A DNA stretch of 64,000 nt, taken from contig CM062818.1 of assembly GCA_031772625.1 (NCBI GenBank), positions 208,596,310 through 208,660,309 on the forward strand. Direction: 5' to 3'. The position numbers and the translations under genes are program-made. Of the stretch, positions 44,389-57,427 are shown in pieces (the first letter of the stretch is position 1; each line of letters starts with the position of its first letter). Source of the stretch: Pinus tabuliformis. Its lineage: Eukaryota; Streptophyta; Pinopsida; Pinales; Pinaceae. The notes beneath the pieces are model-generated. The model did not search any database. It saw only the letters and a program-made list of their open reading frames with translations, and was not told the DNA's origin.

Positions 44389-45952
44389 TTAGATGAGACA
44401 GTTTCACCAGAAGACTCCCTATTTGATTTCAGAGAAGTTGGTGTTGCTGTAGAAAACAAGTAGTCACTACGTAAAACTTCGAAAATTTTAGGCATTGGTC
44501 AGTAAGAAAATCAAGTAAATACTTTTCAGATTAGCCATCACACAATATTCTTTGCCAAGGAATGAAGCCATTAAAAAAAAAGTCACCAAAAAAAATCCAT
44601 ATGCAGTTTGCTCTTTTTTTAAGATACTTTTTATATCTACAGAAAATATTTAGATTAGCAGCAAAAAAAAATAAAGTGAAAATGAAAGAGTATATATAAT
44701 GTACTTCATATAATCTTCCTTAGAGGAATCCTCACGAGGACCGAGGAATCTCAGAAAGTGACCTGAAGGAATCCAAAATATCTCTGACTAAAGAAAATTC
44801 AGCAAGTTTGAAAGACTCTGTTGCATAAGCATATTACAATGATGGGATGTTCAATGAAAAGGACCAGCAAGCTAAGAAGGATTGAGAAAAAGGACCAAAC
44901 TCCAACAAAATAGTCTTTCTATGTGAAGTCTGATAAAAGGAGGATTAAGTATACAAGTCACTCTTGTAAGTCATCTGATTGATGCCTTGTATTCATAAAT
45001 TGTGTTAATAAAACTCTTGCTTGACACAAGACCTGAAGAACGATTTCATTTGAAAACTGTTTATGGAACAATTTCTATGGAAATCTTGTAATATTCTGTC
45101 AAAGTGTCATTATTTGTTCGCTTGGACTTCTTCGTTCTTCATTACAACCATGATGACATCTTCAATACTAAGTCATGGATCTCCATAGCAGATTCGTATC
45201 CTCTTATGGTGTCCTATCTATATCAGCTTCAGCAAGAAGAAATTTGTACAAAATTTTGGTGATATTATCTTGAGATAAGACAAAGTAATGTTGCGTTGAA
45301 GTCTGTGCACAAGCCTGTGTCGAGGGACATTTTTTCTGGTTGCAGAAAGTAATGTGTTACGATGGAAATATTTAAAGACTGAGTATGAGTCTATATGAAA
45401 CTGAATGAAAGCCTAGACAAGGACTTTCAAGGATTGTGTTGAATCCAGTTCAAGAAGCTCTCTAGAGGCAAGACATTTGCTAAAAGAAAGGTCTCTACCA
45501 GAAAATGAACATCTGCTAGCATATAAGCCGTTCTGAGATGTAATGACTTCTTCACAATTCTGAATATGGTTCAAAATCAATGAGGCTAAAGGCACAATAA
45601 GAAAGATGAACCAAATGCACTTGTGCCGAGAAAGTTTGGCATCCTGAAGACAAGTTGGATTAAAGTTTTCTATAGACCTGTGTAAGAGATATTTCCTTGA
45701 TACGTAGTTATTGCTTTTAAAGTCACAAGAATCTAAGAATATGTCACCGCTGTGGAAATATCGTGTCAAGTTTGCAGAAGATGTCTTGCACCATGTACCA
45801 TTACCTATATGACAAAGTTCTTAAAGAGTATGGTAATCTGATTTCTGAAGTTCCTCCCTAAGCCAGAAGAAGTTAAGAAAGTCATTTGCAAGAAGTTATT
45901 CAACCCTTGAGAAGCTTGGTTATCAAATCTGAAGCAAATCCCTTGAAGTCTC
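44389..45952. other. Unassigned DNA left of composite H
   Basis: No domain recognised. AATAAAAC near 45,007 in TTGTATTCATAAATTG context resembles a plant transcript end. A minus-strand frame of 118 codons at 45,413-45,769 has no family features I know. Confidence 0.3.
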
Positions 45953-47060
45953 AGTGAAATTTTCAACTATTGCAGCAACTGGAAATTATTCTTCTAATTG
46001 ATTAATAATAAACGCAGTTTATTTGCAAGGGCAAATAATGAATAAAATCACAACTGCAAGTTTCACCATAAAACCGTTGTGGAAACTAAACTGAAAACTG
46101 AGAAAATAATAGCACACACACAATAAAATTGACACGGTTACTTTTCGACAATTTTCCCCAGAAAAATTCAATGTGGGAAAACAGGTGCAGCAAATGAGGG
46201 TTTTATTATTATGCAGCAGTGAAAATCTGAGTACAATGTGGATGCCCAAAACTAGCTATCCTCAACAATTATTCCAGCCAAAATTATTGGAGAGAATTTT
46301 CTCTCTCCATGTGCAATCCCAGCACAACTTGTTTCAGTAACTGGCTATCCAAGAACCCTTGCACAAGGCCCTGTGCAGTGCTCGCGTAGACCCTCACAAG
46401 CACAACCTGAATATGCCTTTGAACAAGTCATTATGTTTGTTGCTGCTACATGAAGTGATCCTCCGGCGCTCTGGAAATTTTTCCCGACCTCGTGTTACTA
46501 AATCGACCTCCTGCTCAGCCAAATCGAACTGCCTCAGTGAAGTTGCCTGCGCAGCCTCTAACGGAATAACTTGACCTCTTTGTTGTTGCCTCTTTGCAAC
46601 TAGAAATTCCTCTGGAATCACTATCTTTGCTCCCTCTCTGTCTTTATGTCCCTTTTGGCTCAAACTTCTCTCCCTTCTTCGATCTCTGTAACTGGGTAGC
46701 TCGATCTGCCAAGGAACTCGACCTCTTTGACGTGTTTTCCATCTACCCATCAAGTTGCTCTTATAATCTCTTGTTGGTGAACCAACAACCATTATTAGAT
46801 CCCCATCAACAACTAAGATCATCTCCAACTCAATCTGTGTGGGTTTCTAGATAATTCTAACCTTTCTTAATTAATTGTTTTAATTATCACTTTTCCTAAG
46901 GCTTATAGGAAATATTTAATTATTGATCAATTAACTCAATTGAGTTATTTCTAGGTGTTTTCTCTTCAAACTTTTTCTAGGCTTTGGAGACCTTGTGTTC
47001 TTTAGCCTCTCTAACAAAATTTGAGACTAGAACACAAGTCCGATGTTACAAAAACTAACA
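45953..47060 (-). repeat. LTR 1 of H
   Basis: 1,108 bp, ending AAAACTAACA. In element sense it starts TGTTAGTTTTTG. Closely similar along its length to LTRs 2 and 3. Confidence 0.88.
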
Positions 47061-47080
47061 CTTCCTCTTAGCGAGGAAGG
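47061..47080 (-). promoter_or_regulatory. Polypurine tract of H, first copy
   Basis: Minus-strand CCTTCCTCGCTAAGAGGAAG next to LTR 1. The second copy is at 51,738-51,757 beside LTR 2. Confidence 0.6.
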
Positions 47081-48495
47081 TGTTCGCTCTGTCTCATAAC
47101 ATCCTCCCATACGTTGTTGATGTCTAACAATTATGACAATCTGCCATTGCGCAACTCCGATTCATCTGCCACTCTGTAGCTGAACCACCCTGCATATGCG
47201 TTGTTGTTGACACTGCACTGTACATCATGTACTACTACCAACTCTTCTCTACGTTGCAACTAATCTCACGTTGTTGTTGTTGTTGTTGCAATTACTGCAA
47301 CTAAGAGTTCAATTTTGAACCAATTGTGTCTATGAACTGCAATTGTCTTCTGAGTCTTTGACTGCTACTAGACTCTACTCTGTCCACTAAGTAACAATCT
47401 GTGTTGCAACTGCTTTGCACTCCTCAACATCTTACTACAACTATCCCTCAAGAATTGACTACTCCATGCTGACACTGATCCAATTGCTAGTGAATATTGT
47501 GGGTCATTGTAGCAAGGTTAATGATCCATGAGGAAACACCTATCTGATGTTATCCTCCTTAGACACTACCCAAAATCTACAACTCTGGTGACTAAAGTTC
47601 AACGCCACCCCACTTCTCTCCTGGAGGTATAGTTGCATACAATGCAAATTCATCCTCCAACTTGGAAGACAAATTGTCGAACTTTGTCGAAATTGATGCT
47701 TACTCCTACTTCTCCTTCTTGTATTTCTTTCTCTTGGGACACTGAGTACTGTAGTGACCAAACTCACCACACCTGAAGCATTTGATCTTCAAGAGATCCT
47801 TCTTCTTTTCTCCTCCCTGTGATTCTTGTCCCTGACTAGGACCTTTCTTTGCCTTCCCCTTTCATACAAGGGCTAGGTTCTCCTCTTCCTTCACACCCTT
47901 CAGTCCCTCGCTACTACTGCCACTGATATTGCTCTCAACTAGAGCAAGTCTCATCTCCCCCTGTGTAAAATCTACCCACAACCGATCCCAACCCGGTAGG
48001 TTATCTCGTCTAATAATGCCTTGGACGAATGTAGCCCACTTTGTGGTGAAACCATTGAGAGTTGTATGCACCAACTAACTCTCTTGAAGTGCTTCTTCAA
48101 CTGCGGCAAGCTCATCTCAGACACTTTGAATCCTGGTGAGATAAGGAGTGACCCCGTCACCCTTATGCATCCTGGTGCTTCTCAACTTCTCCTTCAGGAA
48201 CATCTTATTTTTCTTGGAACGATTCTAGAAAAGCGTGGCAACTGCATCCCAGATCTGCTCAATGAATTTTATAATTTGCTCATTGGAAGCGCTTCCTGGC
48301 AATACCACTGCCTATTGGAACTACTACTGGGCTATTCGAACTTTTTCCGCCACCTGGAACTTAAAATTGAACCCTGCCAAACAATTTGCACTACCTAACT
48401 AGACCTTTGTGCAGACCCAAAAATTTACTCAGAGACTCCCTCTGAAGTTGCAAAATTTCTCCTCATTTCTAAGCTCCCAATCTGTCTTCAAAACT
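47081..48495 (-). mobile_element. Interior 1 of H: gag remnant only
   Basis: Minus strand: Copia gag pieces (LVHTTLNGF region, WATFVQGIIRRDNLPGWD, LWVDFTQGEMRLALVE), a basic linker and a zinc knuckle (CFRCGEFGHYSTQCPKRKK near 47,780-47,725). No protease, integrase or RT. A GTT microsatellite lies at about 47,270-47,288. At 1.4 kb it is far too short for a full Copia interior. Confidence 0.75.
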
Positions 48496-48507
48496 GCTCT
48501 AATACCA
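48496..48507 (-). promoter_or_regulatory. Primer-binding site of H, first copy
   Basis: Minus-strand TGGTATTAGAGC abutting LTR 2 at 48,508. The second copy lies at 59,951-59,962 beside LTR 3. Confidence 0.7.
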
Positions 48508-48614
48508 TGTGAAATTTTCAACTATTGCGGCAACTGGAAATTATTCTTCTGACTGATTAATATTAAACACAGTTTATTTGCTATGACAAATAACGAATAA
48601 AATCACAACTGCAA

Positions 48615-50735
48615 TGTTGTTTTTCCAAAATCTTGGGTCGAGGATATAATCTTAGAATCTCTGACGCTACCAAACCAAGAATCACAACGATACTACTTTG
48701 CACAGCAGAATATAAACAACAATAAATCTACTAGTGCACAAAATATGGACAACATTTTACAATTTTCAACCCAACTTCGTTATATTAATCAACATATAAT
48801 ACAACAATCTAGGGCTCCCGTACCAAGGATAATGACCCTCATACATCTATTGATACAAGATACAAAATTGGGGCTTGGTGTGAGTCCATCGACAACCAAT
48901 CTACCCTCAACAAGATACTCTAGCCATCTCGCTGATGTATTTGACTCTCTCAGCTCCTCTTAGTCGTACCATATACCTTCTCGGTCCTTCGACTCCCGAT
49001 CTGCAACTCACTCTATCAGTGCTTCAAGTCCATCTGGCCGCTAAACCTCCGCTGTCAATCTGATCTCTAGTTGTGCCTTAGTCCATGAAGGGCACAACAC
49101 ATCGAGACCCTTGTCGAGTTGTTCACAAATCTGCTTGTGAACAACTCTCAATCTACCCATTGTTGCTCCTCAACTACTCAGGGACTTAAGCCCACTATGG
49201 TCTTCTTACGTTGCTCCAATGAAGACCAACATAGGGCACGGAGGGCTGCCACCTATCACTGCAAGATGTCCATCTCCCACAATGAACACGGGCTAGGAGG
49301 ATTTTCCATCATCTACTGTAGAATTCCTTCTCCATACACAAGTCTAGGGTTGCTCAATTGCTCCTCTGGATGATCAAACCTTGAGCTCAACTTCTACCAC
49401 TCTAGCAACCATCTAGGTCCATGAAGATGGTGCACACCGGGCTCCAACTTAGACACTATCACGTTGTCCTCCAGCAGACCATAAATGCCCAATCCACGTT
49501 CACGCTTGGTCCACTCTCACGTTGCCATCCAATAGTCCACGAGTGACCAATACTTCTTGTAGCATCTACCTCTGGCTAGGGCATCCTCACACCTAGGAAA
49601 CCCTCCTATTGGTTGTCAACAGACTTCTCAACTTGTCCTCTCCTAGGACATTTATCCACCGGCATCCAACCATCACCAAGAGACCATCTGCAACCAATCT
49701 GTTGCTGCCCTCTTGCCCTTAGGTTTTTTGCATCTTGATGTACCTTCCTATTACTAGTTATGCCACACAACACAATTTGACAGCCCTCCAAAACTGCTAC
49801 AATTCATTGTGTCTCCCTTTCCCAACTAGGTTGCTTGTCCTTGTTGTCCTTCTAGGCATCATTATACATTGTTGTTGGCCTTGGAACCTCCACAAACCAC
49901 CCAACAACACACAGTCTTGTTCCAGCAATACAAACCAGCCTTCTAGCAAAGGTAACCACCATTGTTTGGGTTGCGGCCTCCTTTACATGTCTGTGGCTAG
50001 GAGAGAGGGTCTCACTAGCCCTCTCGGCCCTCACAAATAGTCACCAAAACTTGTTGTTGTAGCTTCCTATCTTTGCGGCCCAAACAGTGACAAAATACAC
50101 ACATAAAATATGCACAAAAGCCCTCTTACCTTTCCTTTGATCTACAGCCTAGTCTGCAAGGAAATCTGCCTCAAATCTGCCCAAGAATCTGCCTTCAATC
50201 CTCCTCGTTGACTTCCTCAGAGCTGCGGCCCAATCTACAAAGGTGATTGCACTCAAAACAGAGATAACCCTTCTCCTAACTCGGCTTCTTGCTCCAGACT
50301 TCCTTGCTTCAGATTCGCTACCAATTTTAGAGCTTGTCTTGATGGTAGATGCACTTAGATATGTCTCAAATGAGGTCTAACTCACCTCTTTTTATACAAG
50401 TCTCTAGGGCAATGTCTAGCCCATCAAAGGGTCACCTCATGTCAAGACCGACTTGACTTACCTAGACAATTTGCCCATACTTTACTTCAAAAATTCATAT
50501 CTCTTCAACCACAACTCGGAATCGGATGTTTTTCGATGCATCAAATTCGTCTCAACATGCACTATCATCTTCATCCATCACATGTCGAAATCTCTCCATG
50601 GTTTTGTCCCCAACATTGATGGGTGCAAAACCCCAAGCTTGGGTTTCAAGCCCACAAGGCCACTTGTGGTGCTTCTTCCTCCAAACCCACGATCCTCCAA
50701 GCTTGAAGTACCTTCCAAGCTACCAAAAATCAACA
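48615..50735 (-). mobile_element. Solo LTR I, 2.1 kb
   Basis: Plus-strand ends TGTTG and CAACA, flanked by perfect TGCAA duplications (48,610-48,614; 50,736-50,740) within LTR 2 of H. No internal repeat, primer site or polypurine tract was found, and no pol motif. Minus-strand TATA-like TATAAAAAG at about 50,391-50,399 gives the orientation. A solo LTR left by recombination is the simplest reading. Open frames inside look accidental. Confidence 0.75.
50391..50399 (-). promoter_or_regulatory. TATA box of solo LTR I
   Basis: Minus-strand TATAAAAAG in the context ACTTG...AGGTGAG, about 340 bp inside the LTR start. Confidence 0.45.
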
Positions 50736-51737
50736 TGCAATTTTCACCATAAAAACGTTGCATAAAATAAATTGGAAACTGATAAAATAATAGCGCACAC
50801 AATAAAATTGACAGTTACTTTTGAACAATTGTCCCCAGAAAAAACCCAATGTGGGAAAACTGGTGCAACAAATGAGGGTTTTATTATTATGCAACAGTGA
50901 AAATCTGAGTACAATCTAGATGCCCAAACCTAGCTATCCTCAACAATTATTCTAGCCAAAATTATTGGAGAGAATGTTCTCTCTCACCACGAGCAATCCC
51001 AATGCAACTTGTTTCAGTATTTGGATCTCTAAGAACCCTTGTGTAGGCCTCGACACAGTGCTTGTTTAGACCCTCACACAGACAGCCTGAATTTGCCTTT
51101 GATCAAGTCATTCTACTTGTTGCTACTACTGGAAGTGATCCTCCAGCCCTCTAGAAAATTTTCACAGTCTCCTGTTACTGAATCGACCTCCTACTCACCC
51201 AAATCAAACTGCCTCACTAAAGTTTCCTGCACAGCCTCTAGTGGAAAAACTCGACCTCTTTGTTGTTGTCTCTCTGAAACTAGAAACTCTTCCGAAATCA
51301 CTACCTCTACTCTCTCTGTCTCTGTATCCCTTCTAGCTCGAACTTCTCTCCCTTGCTCAATCATTACAACTAGGTAGCTCGATCTGCCTAGAAACTCGAC
51401 CTTTCTCATATGTTCTACATCTACCCATCGAGTTGCTCTTCTAATCTCTCGTTGGTGAACCAACAGCCATGATTGGATCCCCATCAATGGCTAATATCAT
51501 CTCCAACTCGATCTGTGTGAGTTTCCAGAGAATTCTCAACTTTCTCAATTAATTATTGTTAATTAAATTACTTTTCCTAAGTTTGGAAATATTTAATTAT
51601 TAATCAATTAATTTAATTGAGTTATTTCTAGGTGTTTTCTCCTGAAACTTTTTTTGGGTTTTGGACATCTTGTGTTCTTTAGCCTCTCTGATCAAAGTTG
51701 AGACTAGAACAAATGTTTGATGCAACAAAAACTAACA

Positions 51738-51877
51738 CTCCCTCTTAGCGAGGAAGGTGTTCTCTCTATCTCATAACATCCTCCCATACACTATTGATGT
51801 CTAACAACTGTGACAATCTGCCACTACCCACCAAGCCACTACGCAACTCTGATTCACTGCCACTCTGTAATTGAATC
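51738..51877 (-). mobile_element. Interior 2 of H, left remnant
   Basis: The polypurine tract and about 120 bp matching the start of interior 1 (CACTCTGTA context at 51,861 and 47,170), then cut by J. Confidence 0.75.
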
Positions 51878-53056
51878 TGTTGAGAAATCCAAAGTGTGGC
51901 AGTGAATTGATTTCTCTTATTATGGCATTATCTTGTGATGTTTCATTATTATTATTCTTTTGTTTGATTTATCTTTTCTCTATCATCAAGACTAATGCCA
52001 AACAACAAATAGTAGAGGGCACGAGATATAGGCACGCAGCCAGGGAAAACCCTAATCTAGGGGAAAACTCGATCAAAATTCTTCCTTCGGTAGATTCAAA
52101 AGATGAGACAACCAAGACCTTCACAACCTATACTAGAGACTTCCTCCATCAAGTCAACCTTGCATTTTCTTCTTCAGCTGAGCAATAACTTATTCTTCAA
52201 CTACTTCCTTGCAACAATGAGATGCTTCGATCCTTCAATAAGATTATGCTTTGGTCTTGAAGTTCTAAGGCAACCATCTTTATACACTATCACTGTGACA
52301 ACCTCATACGCTATCATTGTGACAACCTGTGACCTGAACTTCACTAAGGTATACTGAAGTCTGTGACAACCGAGCTTCTTACTGAGATTTTGCATCACAT
52401 TGATACACCGGAACTGTGGATACATCAAGACTATGGTACACCGAGATTCCTCTGAATTGGATCTGAACTCATTCATTGTACTAGTACCGAAATCATCTCA
52501 TTGTCATCACCAAACTTGTCTCTGAAATCACCAAAATTCTGTCTCTTTGAGATCACTGAAAACCTATCTCTAAGATCACCAAAACTCTATCATTGCACTG
52601 AAATCTTCTCTCTGAAATCTGAGCTCCTTCGTTATGTTCCACCAAACCTTTATTCTTAAATTTTATGCGAGCTATATGACTGAACTGTGGAGCAACATAT
52701 ACCCTCCTATTTATAGTTGTTCCCCATAGTAAATAAGTCAACATGAGTTTCTTGAATGGATGTGTCTCTATATAACTTTAGGCCAACTTGTAGGCCGACT
52801 TGATGACGACTTATTTGAGGTTGACAACAAGAAGACTTTGATGGAGGAGTCTTTGACGAAACAATAATTGACTTTTGACTCAAGTAAACAATTCTAAAGC
52901 CTACAATGGAGGCTTGACCTATAACGATTGACCTAAGCATGAAACCCATGCTTTAACAAGTCAATTCAATTAATAATAAAATTCTTTTTGACAAATATAT
53001 TACATTTTGACTCAAGTACAGTTTATGAAGACCGAACCTAGTTACGTTCCTCAACA
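51878..53056 (-). repeat. LTR a of J
   Basis: 1,179 bp, TGTTGAGAAATCC to CCTCAACA. The outer 100 bp and the polypurine-tract end match LTR b well, while much of the middle does not. Confidence 0.75.
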
Positions 53057-56000
53057 CTCCCTCTTAACTAGGGAGGTATTCATATTTATATAAACAAAGA
53101 GGTACGTGGAAGATCTGAAAAACCATCATCTACCAAGAAGTTTAGGCACCACAATGCCATGGACTAGATTCCTGACCAAGGAAATCTATCCAAGGTCTCT
53201 CAACAATTTAGGCACCGCAATGCCATGGACTTGATTCCTAACCAAGGAAATCTATCCGAGTGGGACTAAGATGGACTCGAGCTTTCATCCTCTCTAGGTT
53301 CCCAAGGATCTAGGCGTGTATCCGAGGTCAGAGCTCTATGACCAACACCACCCTCCCAACTTCGGGACCTAGACATCAACACAAAGTGTTGACCAGATGT
53401 CCTCCCAGGCAATGCTTCACTCACAAAGCCTCAACACTCCTTGATCCAACAGATCAAGGACAACAAATCTCTCTCGATCAAACTGATCGGTAACCAACAT
53501 GCTATCAAAACTTCGAGAGATTTACCTGTACAAACACAACCCCAATTAGTAACAAACTTTCAAATGTACATAAACATATACAAACCTCCAGGGTCTTCCA
53601 GACAACTTGATGTTGCTTCTCAACTTTCCATAGTAGGACTTAGAGCTTTCCCAATGAATCTTGACAGAAGATTCCTCAACCATGCAACTTCCTTTCCTAC
53701 TTCTCATGCAACATAATATTTCATAAATTGATCCAGCTTTGCTTAACTCAACAGCCCTTCAAAAATACATTCTCCAATTCCCTTCTCTCACTCATGGCCT
53801 TCACTAAAACTTACGACTGTTAGTCCTAGTCTAGTGCATGACACATGAAGTAGAGAGCCATATTTGTCAATCCCTCTTAATTAGAGAGGATCTAATCATT
53901 CGTGTACAAGGAATATTCTCAACCATCCCCTTATCCTAGGGAGATTCCTTTCATTCAAGCTCCCTCTTAACCTAGGGAGATTTCATCCAGGCTCCCTCTT
54001 AACTTGGGGATTTATACTTCTTCTTTATGTCATCAGAGAATCTTTTGTGGCTTCCATCCTTCTCATCAGAGTTATCATTACCATCACAATTCACACCATG
54101 CTTATCGACCATCTTCGCCATCTTGAAGATTATGTACCTGCAAAACTTAGATACCAAGTACATCCAAAACTATAGAAGCATGAAGTTAGCCATATCAAAG
54201 TCATGGAAGCATTCAACTTTATATATCAGATGCCCAAACTTAATTACAAACAAGAGACACATACTCTTCAACTTCTTGCTAGGGTTTTTGTCATAAGCCC
54301 TAGACTACTTCATCAAGACTTTGGGTAGTTTATAACTATCTAGGGTTTCAAAGTTTCTTTCAAAGGTATGACATACCCTACTACATCATATTGCAAACCC
54401 TAGAAACAAATATAGATCTACAAGGTATCTAACAACTTCATAATTCACATGTTAGACTTCTCACTAAGGTTTCATACAAACCCTAGATTTCATACATGAG
54501 ATTTAACAATCAAAACCAATCACAGCTCAAACAATAACATGACTAGCTTCCACTAGGGTTTGTTGCAAACCCTAGATTTTCTCAATCAAATATCAATCAC
54601 CACTGAAACTCAGATTTCAACAATCTCATACAAATCTCAAATTATCATATTGTCATCATACATCAAAGATTTGAACTTCTACTAAGGTTTAACTCTAAAA
54701 CCCTAGAATTCACAAAAACTATCATCCTAGAGAAACAAATTTCGACTAGGGCTTGGTTCCAAACCCTAGGACTCATGACCATCAACAATTAAGTCAACTC
54801 ATACATCTAGGATCCCTTTATCATGCACAAGCATTTCATATCATGTGTTAGTCAAACCCAACTTCACAAATATTAATAAGAGTTAGACATAACAAACTTG
54901 ATTATACTAGGGTTTGATCAGACAAACACACACATCTCAAGGAAATCATTTTAAGCGTTATAAGAGTCTTGCTCATACATTCTACCAAACCCTTAGGGTT
55001 TCAATATAAGAACATAGCAAACCCTAAATTACCAATACTTCAAAGGTTTGGGATTTTAGACATTACCATTCAACCCTAACAAGTTAGGGTTTCCATAACC
55101 ATACCAAAATCCCAAACAAAACATCATCAATCAATTACTTTAGACTTCATCAAAACATCAGATATTTTCTTTCAACAATAACCCTAAGCAGATTAGGGTT
55201 TCACACATTATCATTAGCATACCCTTAAGTTAGGGTTTTCCAGAGAACCTTTCAAGGGTTCTATAAAAACAATCAAGGATGTAAGGAGGGTAGATTTATC
55301 AAATGATGAATCACCCTAAACAAGAATCTTTATGATTCAATACAAGTAGACATAACAATGTTAGTAATGTAACGCAAATTTCAAAAATAAGATGAACATA
55401 CTTTTAAGTGTATAGTCTAAGACATACCTGGAGATGTTCCTTGACAAACCTTGTAGGAAGTGTTCTCTTTGTATTAAGCCATGATCTTTTATACCTGTAA
55501 TACATACTTTCAAGTAGAACATGTGATACCAAGAACATGATTTAATTTCTCAAGTTAGATCTCCTACATAACCATGGAGGATGGAATCCTTTGAAAAGTT
55601 ATTCCTTCTTTCAATTAAGGACTTTTGCTTGAAATCCTAGATTACTCGTAAACCCTTTAAGATTAGATACATTGAAAATCTAAAAGCTTATGAACATACG
55701 TACCTTGTGTTTACATACCTTTGGTTTTATTAGACTTGTTGTAGTGACAATACTTACTTGATTTCTTTTAAGTTGGTTCCTTGTACTCAAAGAGTGCTTT
55801 CTTTGGACAGACTTTGGATAGTCTTCAAATGAATATTTTTGCTTTATCAAATCCTCCTTACGTTGCTAAGATGTACTGAAATTTATCACTGTAATATTGT
55901 TGAACCTCCCTCTGAGATTTGCACCGATCCTGCACTTTGTCACTTACTAAAATCTCACGAGTTCATCTCTCTGAAGTTGATGTGAACATTTCACTGTAGA

Positions 56001-56215
56001 ATATCGAAACCTTGTTACTTAAGTCCACCGAAAGTCTTCTCTAAAGTTTGTGCGAGATTACATCCTCATTTTCTTAGAATCTTAATTCCATTAGCCCAAA
56101 AATGTCCTTGGGATCTTGATCTAACTGACTTAATCTTCAATGCAAACAGAACCTTTCACTGAGAATACTTCAAAGATGTATAAGTGATCTTCAAACTGCC
56201 TTTGATCATGACCTT
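53057..56215 (-). mobile_element. Interior a of J, non-coding, telo-box rich
   Basis: 3.2 kb between polypurine tract and primer site with no gag or pol domain that I can support. From about 54,280 to 55,260 it is studded with CTAGGGTTT and AAACCCTAG motifs, mostly in inverted pairs. Repeated CTCCCTCTTAACTAGGGAG-like phrases (53,930-54,010) echo the polypurine tract. Confidence 0.6.
54280..55260. repeat. Inverted telo-box pairs in J
   Basis: About 20 occurrences of (C)TAGGGTTT or AAACCCTA(G), many facing each other at 20-30 bp: 54,552 (CTAGGGTTTGTTGCAAACCC), 54,467, 54,682, 54,743, 55,060, 55,180. They are not tandem TTTAGGG repeats. Confidence 0.75.
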
Positions 56216-56228
56216 AGCTCTGATACCA
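56216..56228 (-). promoter_or_regulatory. Primer-binding site of J
   Basis: Minus-strand TGGTATCAGAGCT abutting LTR b; the canonical initiator-Met-tRNA site. Confidence 0.82.
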
Positions 56229-57427
56229 TGTTGAGAAATCCAAAGTGTGGCAGTTAATCGATTTCTCTTATTATGACAATATCTTGTGATGTTTCATTAT
56301 TATTATTCTTTTGTTTGATTTAACTTTTCTTTATCCTCAGTGGTGATTGATTTCTCTTTAAACTTGATAACTGCTTATGATGTATTTTTTATCTTTCTTG
56401 AATATTAGCTTCTTCTCTTATTATTATGTTGTTATTATCATCAAACAGCTACCAAAAACAAGAAGATCAATAGTACACAAGAAAATAGCATGTAGGTTGC
56501 AAGCCAAGGCCAAAACCTCTCCACTTGAGAGGAAAACCCACAAATCTCTTCTCTTTTTATAGATTGTTCAAATGAGAATTCCAAGACCTCTAGACAAAGA
56601 CTAATACCCTTCCAAGACCAAGTCAGACCTTCTTGATGATGCGCTTCTTCTATCCAAGTCAACCCAGTGAAATTTCTTCCAACTGCACAACTTCGACCCC
56701 AAGCTACAAAATTTCAGCCTCCACTGTAGGTCTAAAATTTTCGGCCCCTGCAATAGTTACTGCTTCCACATGTGTGAGTGATTCTAGGGCTTCCAAGGCT
56801 TCTTTGACCTTCGATTGGGTTGCTTCTCCTTCTAGGGCTTGTAGGTGACCTAATAGTCCTTTTTCCGACCTTCTTGCTACAACTTCCTTAACTTCAACCT
56901 TGCGGTTGCAAAACCCTAGCCTTCCTTTCACACGTGTGAGAGAGAGAGAGAAATAACTCAAACACTTTATCCTATGTCCTTCTATCCTTCTTCACTTTCC
57001 TTTCTTTTGCTTCTCCTTTACTTGGATAATGAGAAGTGAGTGAGTATCCATAGGAGGTCAAGTTCCCTCCTATATACAGGCTTCCAAGGAAGACGACAGG
57101 CCCTAATGAGGTTGACTTCTTAGCTGCCAAGCCCACTTGGCCTTCGAGGGTACTTTGACACTTTTAAATACAAAAATAATTATTTTGACATGTTCCAATG
57201 TGCCCAATGGGGTCTTCTTCATATGACAATGGTTCTATTAACTTCTTCACACTAGAACAAACCCCAGAAGCACTCAATGGGTGCTTGACCTCTAAATACA
57301 AAGAACTTGAACATGAAACCTACGCTACAAAAATAACAATAATAGTTTTTCTTTCTATTTACAATATACAAGAATCAAGAGTACATTTCATATTTATGAA
57401 GACCAAACCTAGTTACACATTTCAACA
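56229..57427 (-). repeat. LTR b of J
   Basis: 1,199 bp, TGTTGAGAAATCC to TTTCAACA. It has a minus-strand TATA-like TATAAAAAGAG near 56,550-56,560 and a GAGA microsatellite near 56,940. Confidence 0.78.

Larger units (their letters stand above)
48508..51737 (-). repeat. LTR 2 of H, interrupted by solo LTR I
   Basis: Two parts, 48,508-48,614 and 50,741-51,737, together about 1.1 kb and collinear with LTRs 1 and 3. Confidence 0.88.

Noticed and set aside
46394-46828. 144-codon minus-strand frame
   Set aside because: Lies wholly within LTR 1 of H and is not preserved as a frame in LTRs 2 and 3.
48021-48398. 125-codon plus-strand frame
   Set aside because: Antisense to the recognisable Copia gag remnant of H interior 1.
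54280-55260. Interstitial telomere tract
   Set aside because: Motifs are scattered and inverted, not tandem TTTAGGG units.
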